NCBI GenBank assembly: GCA_030453055.1
Contig: JAKDLC010000097.1
Coordinates: forward strand, 1 to 7,317
Reading direction: 5' to 3'
Source of the DNA: Nitrosospira sp.
GTDB taxonomy: Bacteria; Pseudomonadota; Gammaproteobacteria; Burkholderiales; Nitrosomonadaceae
Length of the DNA stretch: 7,317 nucleotides
This document shows, in pieces, positions 1-6,061 of this stretch. The number at the start of each line of letters is the position of its first letter. Positions within the stretch are counted from its first letter, which is position 1. The position numbers and the translations under genes are program-made. The notes beneath the pieces are model-generated. The model was given only the letters and a program-made list of their open reading frames with translations, made no database searches and had not been told where the DNA came from.

Positions 1-12
1 TATCAATAGAGA

Positions 13-41
13 TTCCTTACCTCCTGGCTTGTTGTTATAAT
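13..41 (+). promoter_or_regulatory. Extended -10 promoter of the tRNA-Pro gene
   Basis: A perfect -10 hexamer TATAAT lies at 36-41, with TG at 33-34 one base upstream, so it is an extended -10 element. The -35 position at the usual 17-bp distance is TTCCTT (13-18), only a partial match. The tRNA begins 8 bases after the -10, so the primary transcript would start within one or two bases of the mature 5' end. The same 13-bp block (30-42) recurs downstream of rpoS at 3968-3980. The call rests on sequence match and position. Confidence 0.6.
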
Positions 42-49
42 TCCACGTT

Positions 50-153
<104 letters not shown>

Positions 154-209
154 AAGCGTATGCTTGCCCCTGATAAGTAACAAAATCACCTGGGTACTGT
201 TCGAATCGA

Positions 210-950
210 ATGCGCATATTGCTCAGCAACGACGACGGGTATTTTGCGCCGGGATTGACCTGTCTTGCGGAAGCGCTTTCCGTTATCGCGGATATCATCG
301 TGGTCGCACCGGAGCGCGACCGAAGCGGCGCCAGTAATTCGCTGACGCTGGACCGCCCGCTCCATCTGCGCAAATCCCATAATGGCTTTTACTACGTAAA
401 TGGCACACCCACGGATTGCGTGCACTTGGCGGTTACGGGGATGCTGGACACATTACCCGACATGGTCGTATCCGGCGTCAATGATGGCGCCAACATGGGC
501 GACGACACGGTTTACTCCGGAACAGTAGCCGCCGCTACCGAAGGTTTTTTGCTGGGTATCCCTTCTCTCGCTATTTCTCTCGCCAGTTTTTCCGCCGGAA
601 ATTTTGCCACCGCCGCACGTATCGCAACAGAAATGGTGCAACGCTTTGAAGGTGACAAACTCCAGGGGCCGGTATTGCTCAACGTCAACGTACCCGATGT
701 TCCCTATGACGAATTGCAAGGCATAGAGGTAACCCGGCTTGGCCGCCGTCACAAGGCCGAAGCGGTAGTCAAATCTCAGAGCCCGCGGGGCGAAACAGTT
801 TACTGGGTGGGTGCCGCGGGCCCCGCCCAGGATGCCGGCGAGGGTACGGATTTTCTTGCGATCGAGTGTAAGCGCGTATCGGTAACACCGTTACAAATCG
901 ACCTGACCCGATATGGGCAGTTGGATGCGGTAAAACAGTGGCTGAAGTAG
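210..950 (+). CDS. surE: 5'/3'-nucleotidase SurE
   Basis: SurE is a cytoplasmic, metal-dependent phosphatase acting on 5'- and 3'-nucleoside monophosphates and, in studied members, short polyphosphate. It is linked to stationary-phase survival. The 246-aa product has the usual family length and starts directly with the signature [10 protein letters not shown]. The metal ligands are visible: D8 and D9 in NDD, S39 in the RDRSGASNS segment, and N91 in [13 protein letters not shown]. The GTPTDCV block (65-71) and the [11 protein letters not shown] stretch (102-112) are also typical. The start is fixed by this N-terminal motif, although no clear Shine-Dalgarno sequence precedes it. It is the first gene of the surE-pcm-nlpD-rpoS cluster, but the link to pcm is interrupted by a palindromic insertion-like element. 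I found no convincing promoter in 154-209. Confidence 0.96.
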   Translation: MRILLSNDDGYFAPGLTCLAEALSVIADIIVVAPERDRSGASNSLTLDRPLHLRKSHNGFYYVNGTPTDCVHLAVTGMLDTLPDMVVSGVNDGANMGDDTVYSGTVAAATEGFLLGIPSLAISLASFSAGNFATAARIATEMVQRFEGDKLQGPVLLNVNVPDVPYDELQGIEVTRLGRRHKAEAVVKSQSPRGETVYWVGAAGPAQDAGEGTDFLAIECKRVSVTPLQIDLTRYGQLDAVKQWLK

Positions 951-980
951 CAGTAACGCAGCTCACATTGTGCTGCATGG

Positions 981-1149
981 TTAACCCGGATGTTCCATAA
1001 ATTGACGCGCGCCCTTGCTGGTCTTTTGTTTCGTATGGGAATTTTGCTCAGTCGGGCGTATGAATAACTACGCCACTCCTTCACAAAACCTCCCTACAAA
1101 ACAAAATCCTGCGCAATCATCACGCGAATTTATGAAACATCCGGGTTAA
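981..1149. mobile_element. MITE-like palindromic element with 23-bp terminal inverted repeats
   Basis: Arms 981-1003 and 1127-1149 are reverse complements at 22 of 23 positions (the difference is at 995/1135), and both outer ends read TTAA. Inside, further pairings share the same centre near 1065: 1024-1031 with 1099-1106 (8/8), 1042-1046 with 1084-1088 (5/5), and GGCGTA 1055-1060 with TACGCC 1069-1074 around an 8-nt loop. The whole unit is therefore one long imperfect hairpin. TTAA at each end could be a 4-bp target duplication, leaving a 161-bp element at 985-1145 that starts CCCGG and ends CCGGG. No transposase is present, so it would be non-autonomous. IS1380-type elements have ends starting CC and 4-5 bp duplications, but that assignment is only a suggestion. 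It fills most of the surE-pcm gap (951-1181). A 29-codon ATG frame (1060-1149) inside it is probably chance. Confidence 0.68.
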
Positions 1150-1181
1150 AAATCATCTGTTCAAGTTCAAGGTATTTTAGT

Positions 1182-1844
1182 TTGCATACTCATCATTCCG
1201 GAATCGGCATGACTTCGCAGCGTACCCGTGTGCGCATGACCGAGCGTCTGCGCAAGCAGGGTATCGTCGATGAAGTGGTTCTGGGGGCGATGAACGCGGT
1301 ACCTCGTCACATCTTTATTGAAGAAGTCCTGGCCAGTCGCGCCTATGATGACATTGCCCTGCCGATCAATTTCGGGCAGACCATTTCCAGTCCATTTATG
1401 GTAGCGCGTATGAGTGAGCTGCTACGCGCAGGCGCTAGTCTCGGCAAAGTACTTGAAATCGGCTCGGGCTGCGGCTACCAGACAGCCATACTGGCACAGC
1501 TTGCACGAGAAGTCTATTCGATCGAACGCATCGGGCCATTGCTGACTCGTACCCGCACCCGTCTGCGGGAACTACGTCTCAACAATGTTCGCCTGAAGCA
1601 TGCCGATGGCCTGCTCGGACTGCCGGAATTTGCGCCATTTGACGGCATTATTCTCACCGCCGCGACCGCGCATATTCCTCCGTCATTGCTTGGGCAATTA
1701 GCGGTTGGTGGTAGAATGGTTTTTCCTAAAGGAAGTCAGGAGCAGTTTCTGTGCGTTATCGAACATAACTCACAGGGCTACACTGAGACAATACTGGATG
1801 AGGTCAGGTTCGTATCGATGCTGCCGGGTATCTTTAGAGATTAA
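1182..1844 (+). CDS. pcm: Protein-L-isoaspartate O-methyltransferase
   Basis: Pcm transfers a methyl group from S-adenosylmethionine to abnormal L-isoaspartyl residues, starting repair of aged cytoplasmic proteins. The 220-aa product shows [11 protein letters not shown] (65-75), which shapes the substrate site, the SAM-binding motif I at 90-100 (core [10 protein letters not shown]), and an acidic SAM-ribose contact in YSIERI (112-117). The C-terminal strand VRFVSMLPG is also typical. The start is a choice: TTG at 1182 has AAGG 9 bases upstream and keeps the [11 protein letters not shown] segment, which I recall as common in betaproteobacterial Pcm. ATG at 1209 (residue 10) matches the start of the shorter enterobacterial protein. 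nlpD begins 32 bp after the stop, so the two are likely co-transcribed. Transcription from surE would have to cross the palindromic element. Confidence 0.94.
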   Translation: MHTHHSGIGMTSQRTRVRMTERLRKQGIVDEVVLGAMNAVPRHIFIEEVLASRAYDDIALPINFGQTISSPFMVARMSELLRAGASLGKVLEIGSGCGYQTAILAQLAREVYSIERIGPLLTRTRTRLRELRLNNVRLKHADGLLGLPEFAPFDGIILTAATAHIPPSLLGQLAVGGRMVFPKGSQEQFLCVIEHNSQGYTETILDEVRFVSMLPGIFRD

Positions 1845-1876
1845 GCGATGCGGAACGAAATACGAAGAGATAAGAA

Positions 1877-2938
1877 ATGAGGGATAAAAGAACCGAGCAG
1901 GGCCGTTCGAATAACGGCAAATACCTTCAGGGTGGCTATATAAACGCTCGGCTTACATCCCTCCAAGAGAGGCTTTTTTCTTCGGCATACTATGGTTCGC
2001 TTCTCATTCTTTATCTGTTGATTGCGGGTTGTGCGTCTACCTGGAATCGCACGCCGATGATCGACGGCGCCGCGGTGGAGTCCCAAAAGATTATTAGCCA
2101 ACCCGATATGCGGCCCGAGTTCTACACCGTACAGGCCGGCGACACGCTCTACAGCATTGCGCTGAACCATGGCATCGATCAAAAGGATTTGGCGCAGTGG
2201 AATAGTATCGAGGATTCCGGCGGCATCCATATCGGTCAGCAACTTAATCTATATCCACCTTCTCAACCGGCACAATCCTCTGAACCGACACTTTTCTCCC
2301 TGCCTGACCCGATGCTGCCTTCTTCGGCCGAAATGGCTACGCCTAACGTACCGCCATTCGGAGAAAGGCATTTGGCCAATACCGATAAGCTCAAAGTTGG
2401 ACCTGTGGCGTTCAAGCTACCCTATTCGGAACAGGCCGTCGAGCAGTTGAAGGGATTGGCGGACGCACCACCGACGGTGGCGCTAAAGGCTGACTTACCG
2501 GCCGGAAAAAATGTCGATACCGGGATTGGCCCCGGACCGCCCGCGGCGGAAGCGATCCATGGGGGTGATCACGTCGATTGGATCTGGCCCGCCAAAGGCA
2601 GGGTGCTGGAAGGTTTCTCGGAAAGCACCAAAGGTATTGATATTGCAGGCAAGCCGGGACAGGCGGTTTCGGCATCCGCAGCGGGCAAAGTGGTATACAG
2701 CGGCGCGGGATTGCGCGGCTATGGCAAGCTCATTATCATTAAGCATAACAACACTTATCTCAGCGCCTATGCTCACAACAACAAACTTCTGGTCAAGGAG
2801 GGGCAAACGGTGGCCAAGGGACAGAAAATCGCTGAGATGGGAACCAGCGACGGCGGTCTGGTCAGGCTTCACTTCGAAATTCGCCAGAATGGAAAACCGG
2901 TGGATCCACTGAAACATTTGCCCAGGATGCCCGGATGA
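1877..2938 (+). CDS. nlpD: NlpD-type lipoprotein: LysM plus degenerate LytM/M23 domain, murein hydrolase activator
   Basis: This is an envelope lipoprotein of 353 aa. A hydrophobic segment (41-50) ends in the lipobox LIAGC, giving a lipidated Cys52. The N-region before it is unusually long (about 40 residues), yet no later in-frame ATG, GTG or TTG offers a shorter start. A LysM peptidoglycan-binding domain follows at about 82-127 (YTVQAGDTLYSIA...), then a Pro/Ser-rich linker, then an M23/LytM domain at about 234-350. As in E. coli NlpD, that domain lacks active-site residues: the first zinc His is replaced (TKGIDIAG, Thr251 or Lys252 where His is expected) and the HxH motif reads RLHFEI with Arg330. 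Asp255 and His300 remain. It should therefore activate a cell-separation amidase (AmiC type) and not cut murein itself. Its TGA overlaps the rpoS ATG, so the two are translationally coupled; in enterics a main rpoS promoter lies inside nlpD. Confidence 0.94.
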   Translation: MRDKRTEQGRSNNGKYLQGGYINARLTSLQERLFSSAYYGSLLILYLLIAGCASTWNRTPMIDGAAVESQKIISQPDMRPEFYTVQAGDTLYSIALNHGIDQKDLAQWNSIEDSGGIHIGQQLNLYPPSQPAQSSEPTLFSLPDPMLPSSAEMATPNVPPFGERHLANTDKLKVGPVAFKLPYSEQAVEQLKGLADAPPTVALKADLPAGKNVDTGIGPGPPAAEAIHGGDHVDWIWPAKGRVLEGFSESTKGIDIAGKPGQAVSASAAGKVVYSGAGLRGYGKLIIIKHNNTYLSAYAHNNKLLVKEGQTVAKGQKIAEMGTSDGGLVRLHFEIRQNGKPVDPLKHLPRMPG

Positions 2939-3891
2939 GTCAACGCGTATATCCCGACGATGACGAACCGCTTGACAATGAGTCGGCGGAGCGGGATGTA
3001 TCATCCGAGGTTTCCGAGGAAACGCCATCCAGAGTCGGGAACGAGACGCTCGGCAACTTCCTGCTGACCGACGTCACGCAAATCTATTTCAACGAAATCG
3101 GCCGTAACGCCCTGTTGAGCGCAAAGGAAGAGGCGGTCCTGACTCGCTTGGTCAAGCAGAATGATCTGGGCGCCCGTCAGAAGATGATCGAGTGCAACTT
3201 GCGGTTGGTGGTGAATATTGCTAAACACTATACCAACCACGGGGTTGCACTACTGGATCTGATCGAGGAAGGCAATATGGGCATGATGCACGCGCTGGAC
3301 AAGTTCGACCCGGAACGGGGATTTCGTTTTTCAACTTACGCGACGTGGTGGATACGTCAAAACATCGAACGTTGCATCATGAATCAGTCGCGCACCATTC
3401 GTCTGCCGGTGCACGTCATCAAGGATTTGAACATCGTTCTGCAGGCGGCTCGCCACCTGGAAGCGCATAGCGGCAAGGAACCCAAGGCGGACGACGTTGC
3501 GCATTTGCTGGGCCGCCCGGTAAAAGAGGTGCAGCGGATGCTGTCGCTAAACATGAGCATGATGTCATTGGACGCGCCGCTCGACGTTGATCCGTCGCTG
3601 TCCATCGGCGATGTCATGGCGGACGATCCAACACTCGGCCCCGATCTCATGCTGGAAAAGTCTGAAATCAAGCATCGCGTGCAGGAGTGGCTGAACCGGT
3701 TAAGTGACAAACAACGATGTATCATCGAACAGCGCTACGGTCTCAATGGTGATGACGCTCAAACGCTGGAACAGCTGGCGAAGCGTCTTGAGCTTACGCG
3801 TGAGCGGGTGCGTCAGATTCAGCTGGAAGCACTGCAAACGCTCCGTGTGATGTTAAGGAATGATGGCGTATCCAGGGATGGAGTGTTTTAA
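2935..3891 (+). CDS. rpoS: RNA polymerase sigma factor RpoS (sigma-38)
   Basis: RpoS is the general stress and stationary-phase sigma factor, which redirects RNA polymerase to stress promoters. The product has 318 aa, slightly shorter than the 330 aa of E. coli. An acidic, poorly conserved N-terminus (1-40) is followed by region 1.2 (about 43-71, LTDVTQIYFNEIGRNALLSA), region 2 (about 81-157) with DLIEEGNMGMMHALDKFDPERG and the -10-binding FSTYATWWIRQNI, region 3 (about 158-235), and region 4 (about 245-305) with the helix-turn-helix LTRERVRQIQLEAL. Lys163 in RLPVHVIKDLN aligns with E. coli K173, the residue giving RpoS its preference for C at -13. The start shares ATGA with the nlpD stop and has AGGA 7 bases upstream. 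It closes the surE-pcm-nlpD cluster. Confidence 0.97.
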   Translation: MSQRVYPDDDEPLDNESAERDVSSEVSEETPSRVGNETLGNFLLTDVTQIYFNEIGRNALLSAKEEAVLTRLVKQNDLGARQKMIECNLRLVVNIAKHYTNHGVALLDLIEEGNMGMMHALDKFDPERGFRFSTYATWWIRQNIERCIMNQSRTIRLPVHVIKDLNIVLQAARHLEAHSGKEPKADDVAHLLGRPVKEVQRMLSLNMSMMSLDAPLDVDPSLSIGDVMADDPTLGPDLMLEKSEIKHRVQEWLNRLSDKQRCIIEQRYGLNGDDAQTLEQLAKRLELTRERVRQIQLEALQTLRVMLRNDGVSRDGVF

Positions 3892-3970
3892 ATTTCATCG
3901 GCGCCACCCATTGCTTTGAACCTTTAATCCGACGACTTGTCGCATATACGTATGTTTAAAGTGCGTATGT

Positions 3971-3979
3971 TGTTATAAT
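3971..3979 (+). promoter_or_regulatory. Extended -10 promoter downstream of rpoS
   Basis: TG at 3971-3972 and a perfect TATAAT at 3974-3979 form an extended -10. The flanking 13 bp (3968-3980) are identical to the tRNA-Pro promoter block at 30-42, which supports real promoter function. The -35 position 17 bp upstream is TATGTT (3951-3956), a poor match, as tolerated by extended -10 promoters. An 8-bp direct repeat CGTATGTT (3949-3956 and 3964-3971) and the small palindrome ATACGTAT (3946-3953) lie just upstream and could bind a regulator. A transcript would start near 3986 and enter the haemoglobin gene. Confidence 0.6.
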
Positions 3980-3984
3980 TAACG

Positions 3985-4043
3985 GCCAGCCAGCCTGTAT
4001 GTCTGTCTGGCAGCCTGTCGTCCGAGAAGCTGTCGGTTTTTTT
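3985..4043 (+). terminator. U-tailed terminator with a competing upstream hairpin (candidate attenuator or rpoS terminator)
   Basis: CTGGCAGC (4007-4014) can pair with GCTGTCGG (4029-4036) as an 8-bp stem with two G-U pairs, directly followed by seven T (4037-4043). That is an intrinsic terminator shape. The CTGGC part (4007-4011) can instead pair with GCCAG, present twice upstream (3985-3989 and 3989-3993), which would prevent the terminator. The two structures are mutually exclusive. The simplest role is the end of the rpoS transcript. Because a promoter sits just upstream, it could also be a leader attenuator for the haemoglobin gene or make a roughly 58-nt RNA. The folding was done by eye. 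Confidence 0.55.
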
Positions 4044-4094
4044 AACCCATGACTGCAACGCATGTTTGCGGTGAATCAGTACGGTAGATCAACC

Positions 4095-4526
4095 ATGAAT
4101 ATGTCACAACCGGAGTTTGCGGCGCCTAATCCCGATCTGTGTACCGAGGAGGAGATTTCACGGCTGGTTCATGCCTTTTATGCAAGAGCGAGAAAAGACC
4201 CATTGCTGGGTCCGATCTTTGAAGGGCATGTTACCGATTGGGACGCGCATTTTGTGCAGATGATCAATTTCTGGTCCATGAAACTGCGCGGAACCAGCCA
4301 TTTCCGGGGCGCCCCAATGCCCAAGCACGTAGCCCTGCCAGGGCTCACCGCGGAATTGTTCGAGCGGTGGCTGCAACTCTTTCGGCAAACGACGGGTGAG
4401 ATGGGAAACCCGGTTTTGCAGTTCAACGCGGATACGCTGGCATTGCACATCGGCAGCAGGCTATGGCTGCGATATCAAATGGAGCGATATCCCGATAAGC
4501 AACTGGTCGAACTCGACGGAGCGTAG
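4095..4526 (+). CDS. Group III truncated haemoglobin
   Basis: This is a small haem protein of the group III (P-type) truncated globins, 143 aa from the start chosen here. Related proteins bind O2 or NO; the physiological job is not settled, and NO handling would fit a nitrogen-cycle bacterium (inference). Numbering from ATG 4095, the family features are Phe28-Tyr29 (B9-B10) in HAFYARARKDPLLGPIF, His52 and Asn58-Phe-Trp60 in WDAHFVQMINFW on helix E, and the proximal haem ligand His78 in MPKHVALPGL, followed by the FERWLQLF helix. ATG 4095 was preferred because a weak GGTAG precedes it and the family has a short N-terminus. ATG 4062 (154 aa) and ATG 4101 are alternatives; 4062 has no visible ribosome site. 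The gene follows a promoter and terminator-like leader and converges on the minus-strand genes. Confidence 0.9.
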   Translation: MNMSQPEFAAPNPDLCTEEEISRLVHAFYARARKDPLLGPIFEGHVTDWDAHFVQMINFWSMKLRGTSHFRGAPMPKHVALPGLTAELFERWLQLFRQTTGEMGNPVLQFNADTLALHIGSRLWLRYQMERYPDKQLVELDGA

Positions 4527-4531
4527 TTGCT

Positions 4532-4550
4532 GCGGGCGCGAAGCGTCCGC
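4532..4550. terminator. Strong GC hairpin after the haemoglobin gene
   Basis: GCGGGCGC (4532-4539) pairs with GCGTCCGC (4543-4550), 8 bp with one G-U pair around the triloop GAA, starting 6 bases after the haemoglobin stop. The following bases reach ATTTT only at 4559-4563, so it is not a textbook intrinsic terminator. Position between converging genes makes a transcript-end or mRNA-stabilising role likely. Confidence 0.5.
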
Positions 4551-4577
4551 CGCTAAAGATTTTCTGGACGGCTTTTC

Positions 4578-4602
4578 CCGCTTCGAGCGGACAACGAAGC
4601 GG
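4578..4602. repeat. Inverted repeat between convergent genes
   Basis: CCGCTTCG (4578-4585) and CGAAGCGG (4595-4602) form a perfect 8-bp stem with a 9-nt loop. A wider pair, GCTTTT (4571-4576) with AAAAGC (4615-4620), surrounds it. On the plus strand the stem is followed by only ATTT. It probably contributes to transcription termination or 3'-end protection in the convergent gap. Confidence 0.45.
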
Positions 4603-4613
4603 ATTTGCCGGGC

Positions 4614-4636
4614 AAAAAGCGGTAATGGCGCGCTTT
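4614..4636 (-). terminator. Possible terminator of the minus-strand operon
   Basis: Read on the minus strand, AAAGCG (4636-4631) pairs with CGCTTT (4621-4616) around a 9-nt loop, and the T run continues for two more bases (4615-4614). It begins 5 bases after the stop codon of the DUF1579 gene. The stem is short and partly A-T, so the evidence is modest and rests mainly on position. Confidence 0.4.
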
Positions 4637-4641
4637 GGTCA

Positions 4642-5124
4642 CTATGTCTTCCGCCGATAATTTGCCGTTACAAATTGACGCCATTCTCCGTCATCGCCCA
4701 GCATGTGCGACGTCAGTACCCGGTGATCGTGGTTCTTTACCTCGATCACGTCCTTGTATTTCGCCAGCTTTCCCTCCTCGGTAAACATCGGGCCCTCGGT
4801 ATCGAGCGTCAGCACCTTTTCCTCTGCGTCCAGCGAACCGGCGTATACCCATAGGTGGGTCATCATCGATCCCACCCAGGTTCCCACATACTGCTTCTTC
4901 TGCGGGTCATAGCCAAGCGTCATCAACGTTGACGCCATGCCTCCGTTAGGCATCTCGCCGCGGCCTTCGCACAGCACCCAGAGGCCGCCGAGCGAACGCA
5001 CGCCCTCAGATCCTGCAAATTTTCCCGGCGGCTGGCCGGGTCCCATCGAGCACTCGGACTCATAGACCCATTCACCCACAAGCTCTTGCAGCCACCCGTG
5101 TTCTTTCTGTGGTTCCATTTTCAT
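4642..5124 (-). CDS. DUF1579 family protein
   Basis: This protein of about 160 aa (160 from ATG 5124) resembles the DUF1579 family, whose function is unknown. Recognisable features are the N-terminal LQELVGEWVYESECSMGPG, the repeated beta-strand pattern with GGLWVLCEGRGEMPNGG, the MTLGYDPQKKQYVGTWVGSMMTHLWVY region and a closing ANYRRK. This is consistent with a lipocalin-like beta-barrel that could hold a small hydrophobic ligand; that is inference. There is no signal peptide, so it is probably cytoplasmic. Three ATGs lie close together (5130, 5124, 5118). AGGAG at 5135-5131 abuts the first but is 6 bases from the second, so 5124 is preferred. It is the last gene of the minus-strand cluster. 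Confidence 0.85.
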   Translation of the reverse strand: MKMEPQKEHGWLQELVGEWVYESECSMGPGQPPGKFAGSEGVRSLGGLWVLCEGRGEMPNGGMASTLMTLGYDPQKKQYVGTWVGSMMTHLWVYAGSLDAEEKVLTLDTEGPMFTEEGKLAKYKDVIEVKNHDHRVLTSHMLGDDGEWRQFVTANYRRKT

Positions 5125-5130
5125 GGTCAT

Positions 5131-5135
5131 CTCCT
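5131..5135 (-). promoter_or_regulatory. Ribosome binding site that decides the DUF1579 start
   Basis: AGGAG on the minus strand touches the ATG at 5130 and leaves 6 bases before the ATG at 5124. Normal spacing therefore favours initiation at 5124, two codons inside the longest reading frame. Confidence 0.6.
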
Positions 5136-5219
5136 GTGTTTTCGTAGTTTATCGGCGCTTCCTTGTCAGTCCACGTGCCCGACCGAGTTCTTCCTTGACT
5201 GCTTCCATCCCCGCGGATA

Positions 5220-5576
5220 CTAATCAGCCGGCAGGCCCGCAATCTCTATCACCGGCCGGATCTCGACAGTGCCCTTGCGCACCATGGGAATTCGTGCGGC
5301 GATGCTGATCGCCTCGTCGAGATCGCTGGCGTCGATCAGGAAGTATCCGCCCAGTTGTTCGCGCGTCTCCGCGAACGGGCCGTCGGTCACGAGCCGCTTG
5401 CCATCGCGCACCCGTACGCTGGTCGCCATTGCCGTCGGATACAAGGGGTTGGCGGCCAGATACTGTCCGTTCGATTTGATCTGTTGCGCGAGTTGGGTAG
5501 ACTCCATGTAGCATTCTTCCCGTTCCGTCTCGCTCAACGAGAGCTCATCAAGGTAAATCAGCAGCATGTATTTCAT
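5220..5576 (-). CDS. YCII/DGPF-domain protein
   Basis: This 118-aa protein belongs to the YCII-related (DGPF) family. It begins MKYMLLIYLDE, as most members do, and carries the eponymous motif in LVTDGPFAETREQLGGYFLIDASDLDEAISIAARIP (about 63-98), ending in a strand with VEIRPVIEI. The fold is a dimeric ferredoxin-like alpha/beta domain; catalytic roles are unproven for most members. In many bacteria such genes sit beside ECF sigma factors of the ECF42 type, but none is visible here. The start is supported by GAGG on the minus strand, 6 bases upstream of ATG 5576. It lies 17 bp after the SnoaL-like gene and is separated from the DUF1579 gene by about 95 bp. Confidence 0.92.
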   Translation of the reverse strand: MKYMLLIYLDELSLSETEREECYMESTQLAQQIKSNGQYLAANPLYPTAMATSVRVRDGKRLVTDGPFAETREQLGGYFLIDASDLDEAISIAARIPMVRKGTVEIRPVIEIAGLPAD

Positions 5577-5593
5577 GTGTGCCTCAGTGAGCC

Positions 5594-6034
5594 CTATGGC
5601 TTAAGATCGATCGCAGCCTTGAGGCTGCTGTCCATATACATGGGGACTGATTCGTGTATGTGCGTAATGAGCCATCGACCGTTGATCTTCCGGAAGCAGA
5701 GACTCTCGCGAAACCAAATGTCGGTGTGCGTGCCATCGGTTCTTGATCCGGTCCATCGGTTCAAACTATGGCAGTAGGCGACATCACCCCCGACCGTGAT
5801 TTTCAGGTCGCCAATTTCATAGCCAATCGGATCGCTCCACGTTGCGAACCAGCCTGCCAAATCCTCTCGGAGCGGCGACTGTTGGAGTGGCGTTTCGACG
5901 AAGTAACCCACGGAGTCTTCGCTGAAATTTGGTAGGACCCCCTCTGGGTTCTTGTTGCGGATCGCGCCCGCCCGGGCGTCTATCGTCCCGCGAATTTGGG
6001 CTTCGTCGTGTGTTTTGGTTATTTCAATAGTCAT
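5594..6034 (-). CDS. SnoaL/NTF2-like protein (ketosteroid-isomerase homologue type)
   Basis: This 146-aa protein has the layout of the SnoaL/DUF4440-like NTF2 superfamily, seen in proteins annotated as ketosteroid isomerase homologues or SgcJ/EcaC family. An N-terminal helix (DEAQIRGTIDARAGAIRNKN) is followed by the substrate-pocket region NFSEDSVGYFVETPL, then antiparallel strands with GDVAYCHSLNRWTG and a C-terminal FRKINGRWLITHIHESVPM (about 113-131). The fold is a cone with an internal pocket, used by different members for isomerisation, cyclisation or ligand binding, so no reaction can be assigned. There is no signal peptide. GGAG 7 bases upstream supports ATG 6034. It lies 27 bp after the TPR gene and 17 bp before the YCII gene, implying co-transcription. 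Confidence 0.87.
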   Translation of the reverse strand: MTIEITKTHDEAQIRGTIDARAGAIRNKNPEGVLPNFSEDSVGYFVETPLQQSPLREDLAGWFATWSDPIGYEIGDLKITVGGDVAYCHSLNRWTGSRTDGTHTDIWFRESLCFRKINGRWLITHIHESVPMYMDSSLKAAIDLKP

Positions 6035-6061
6035 GTTATTTCTCCATTTCAGAAATACGTA

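Noticed and set aside
154..209. surE promoter around TGATAA (171-176)
   Set aside because: No acceptable -35 at 16-18 bp and a weak -10. The AAGC/GCTT dyad at 154-165 is too short to interpret.
958..976. GCAGC/GCTGC hairpin just after surE as a terminator
   Set aside because: A 5-bp stem with a 9-nt loop and no following T run; too weak to call.
1060..1149. 29-codon ATG frame inside the palindromic element (MNNYATPSQ...)
   Set aside because: It has no ribosome site, its stop lies in the terminal TTAA, and the region's structure is explained by palindromic symmetry. It is kept only as a note in the element entry.
1848..1880. 10-codon frame between pcm and nlpD overlapping the nlpD start
   Set aside because: Very short, no ribosome site and expected by chance in A-rich spacer sequence.
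1705..1887. 60-aa plus-strand frame overlapping the end of pcm
   Set aside because: It lies in another frame of pcm, which has clear family motifs over the same bases.
2711..2739. TTGCGC-17 bp-TATCAT as an rpoS promoter inside nlpD
   Set aside because: The -35 matches only 3 of 6 and the bases encode the conserved LRGYGKLIIIKH stretch of the LytM domain, so coding constraint explains them. An internal rpoS promoter is plausible from enteric biology but I cannot place it.
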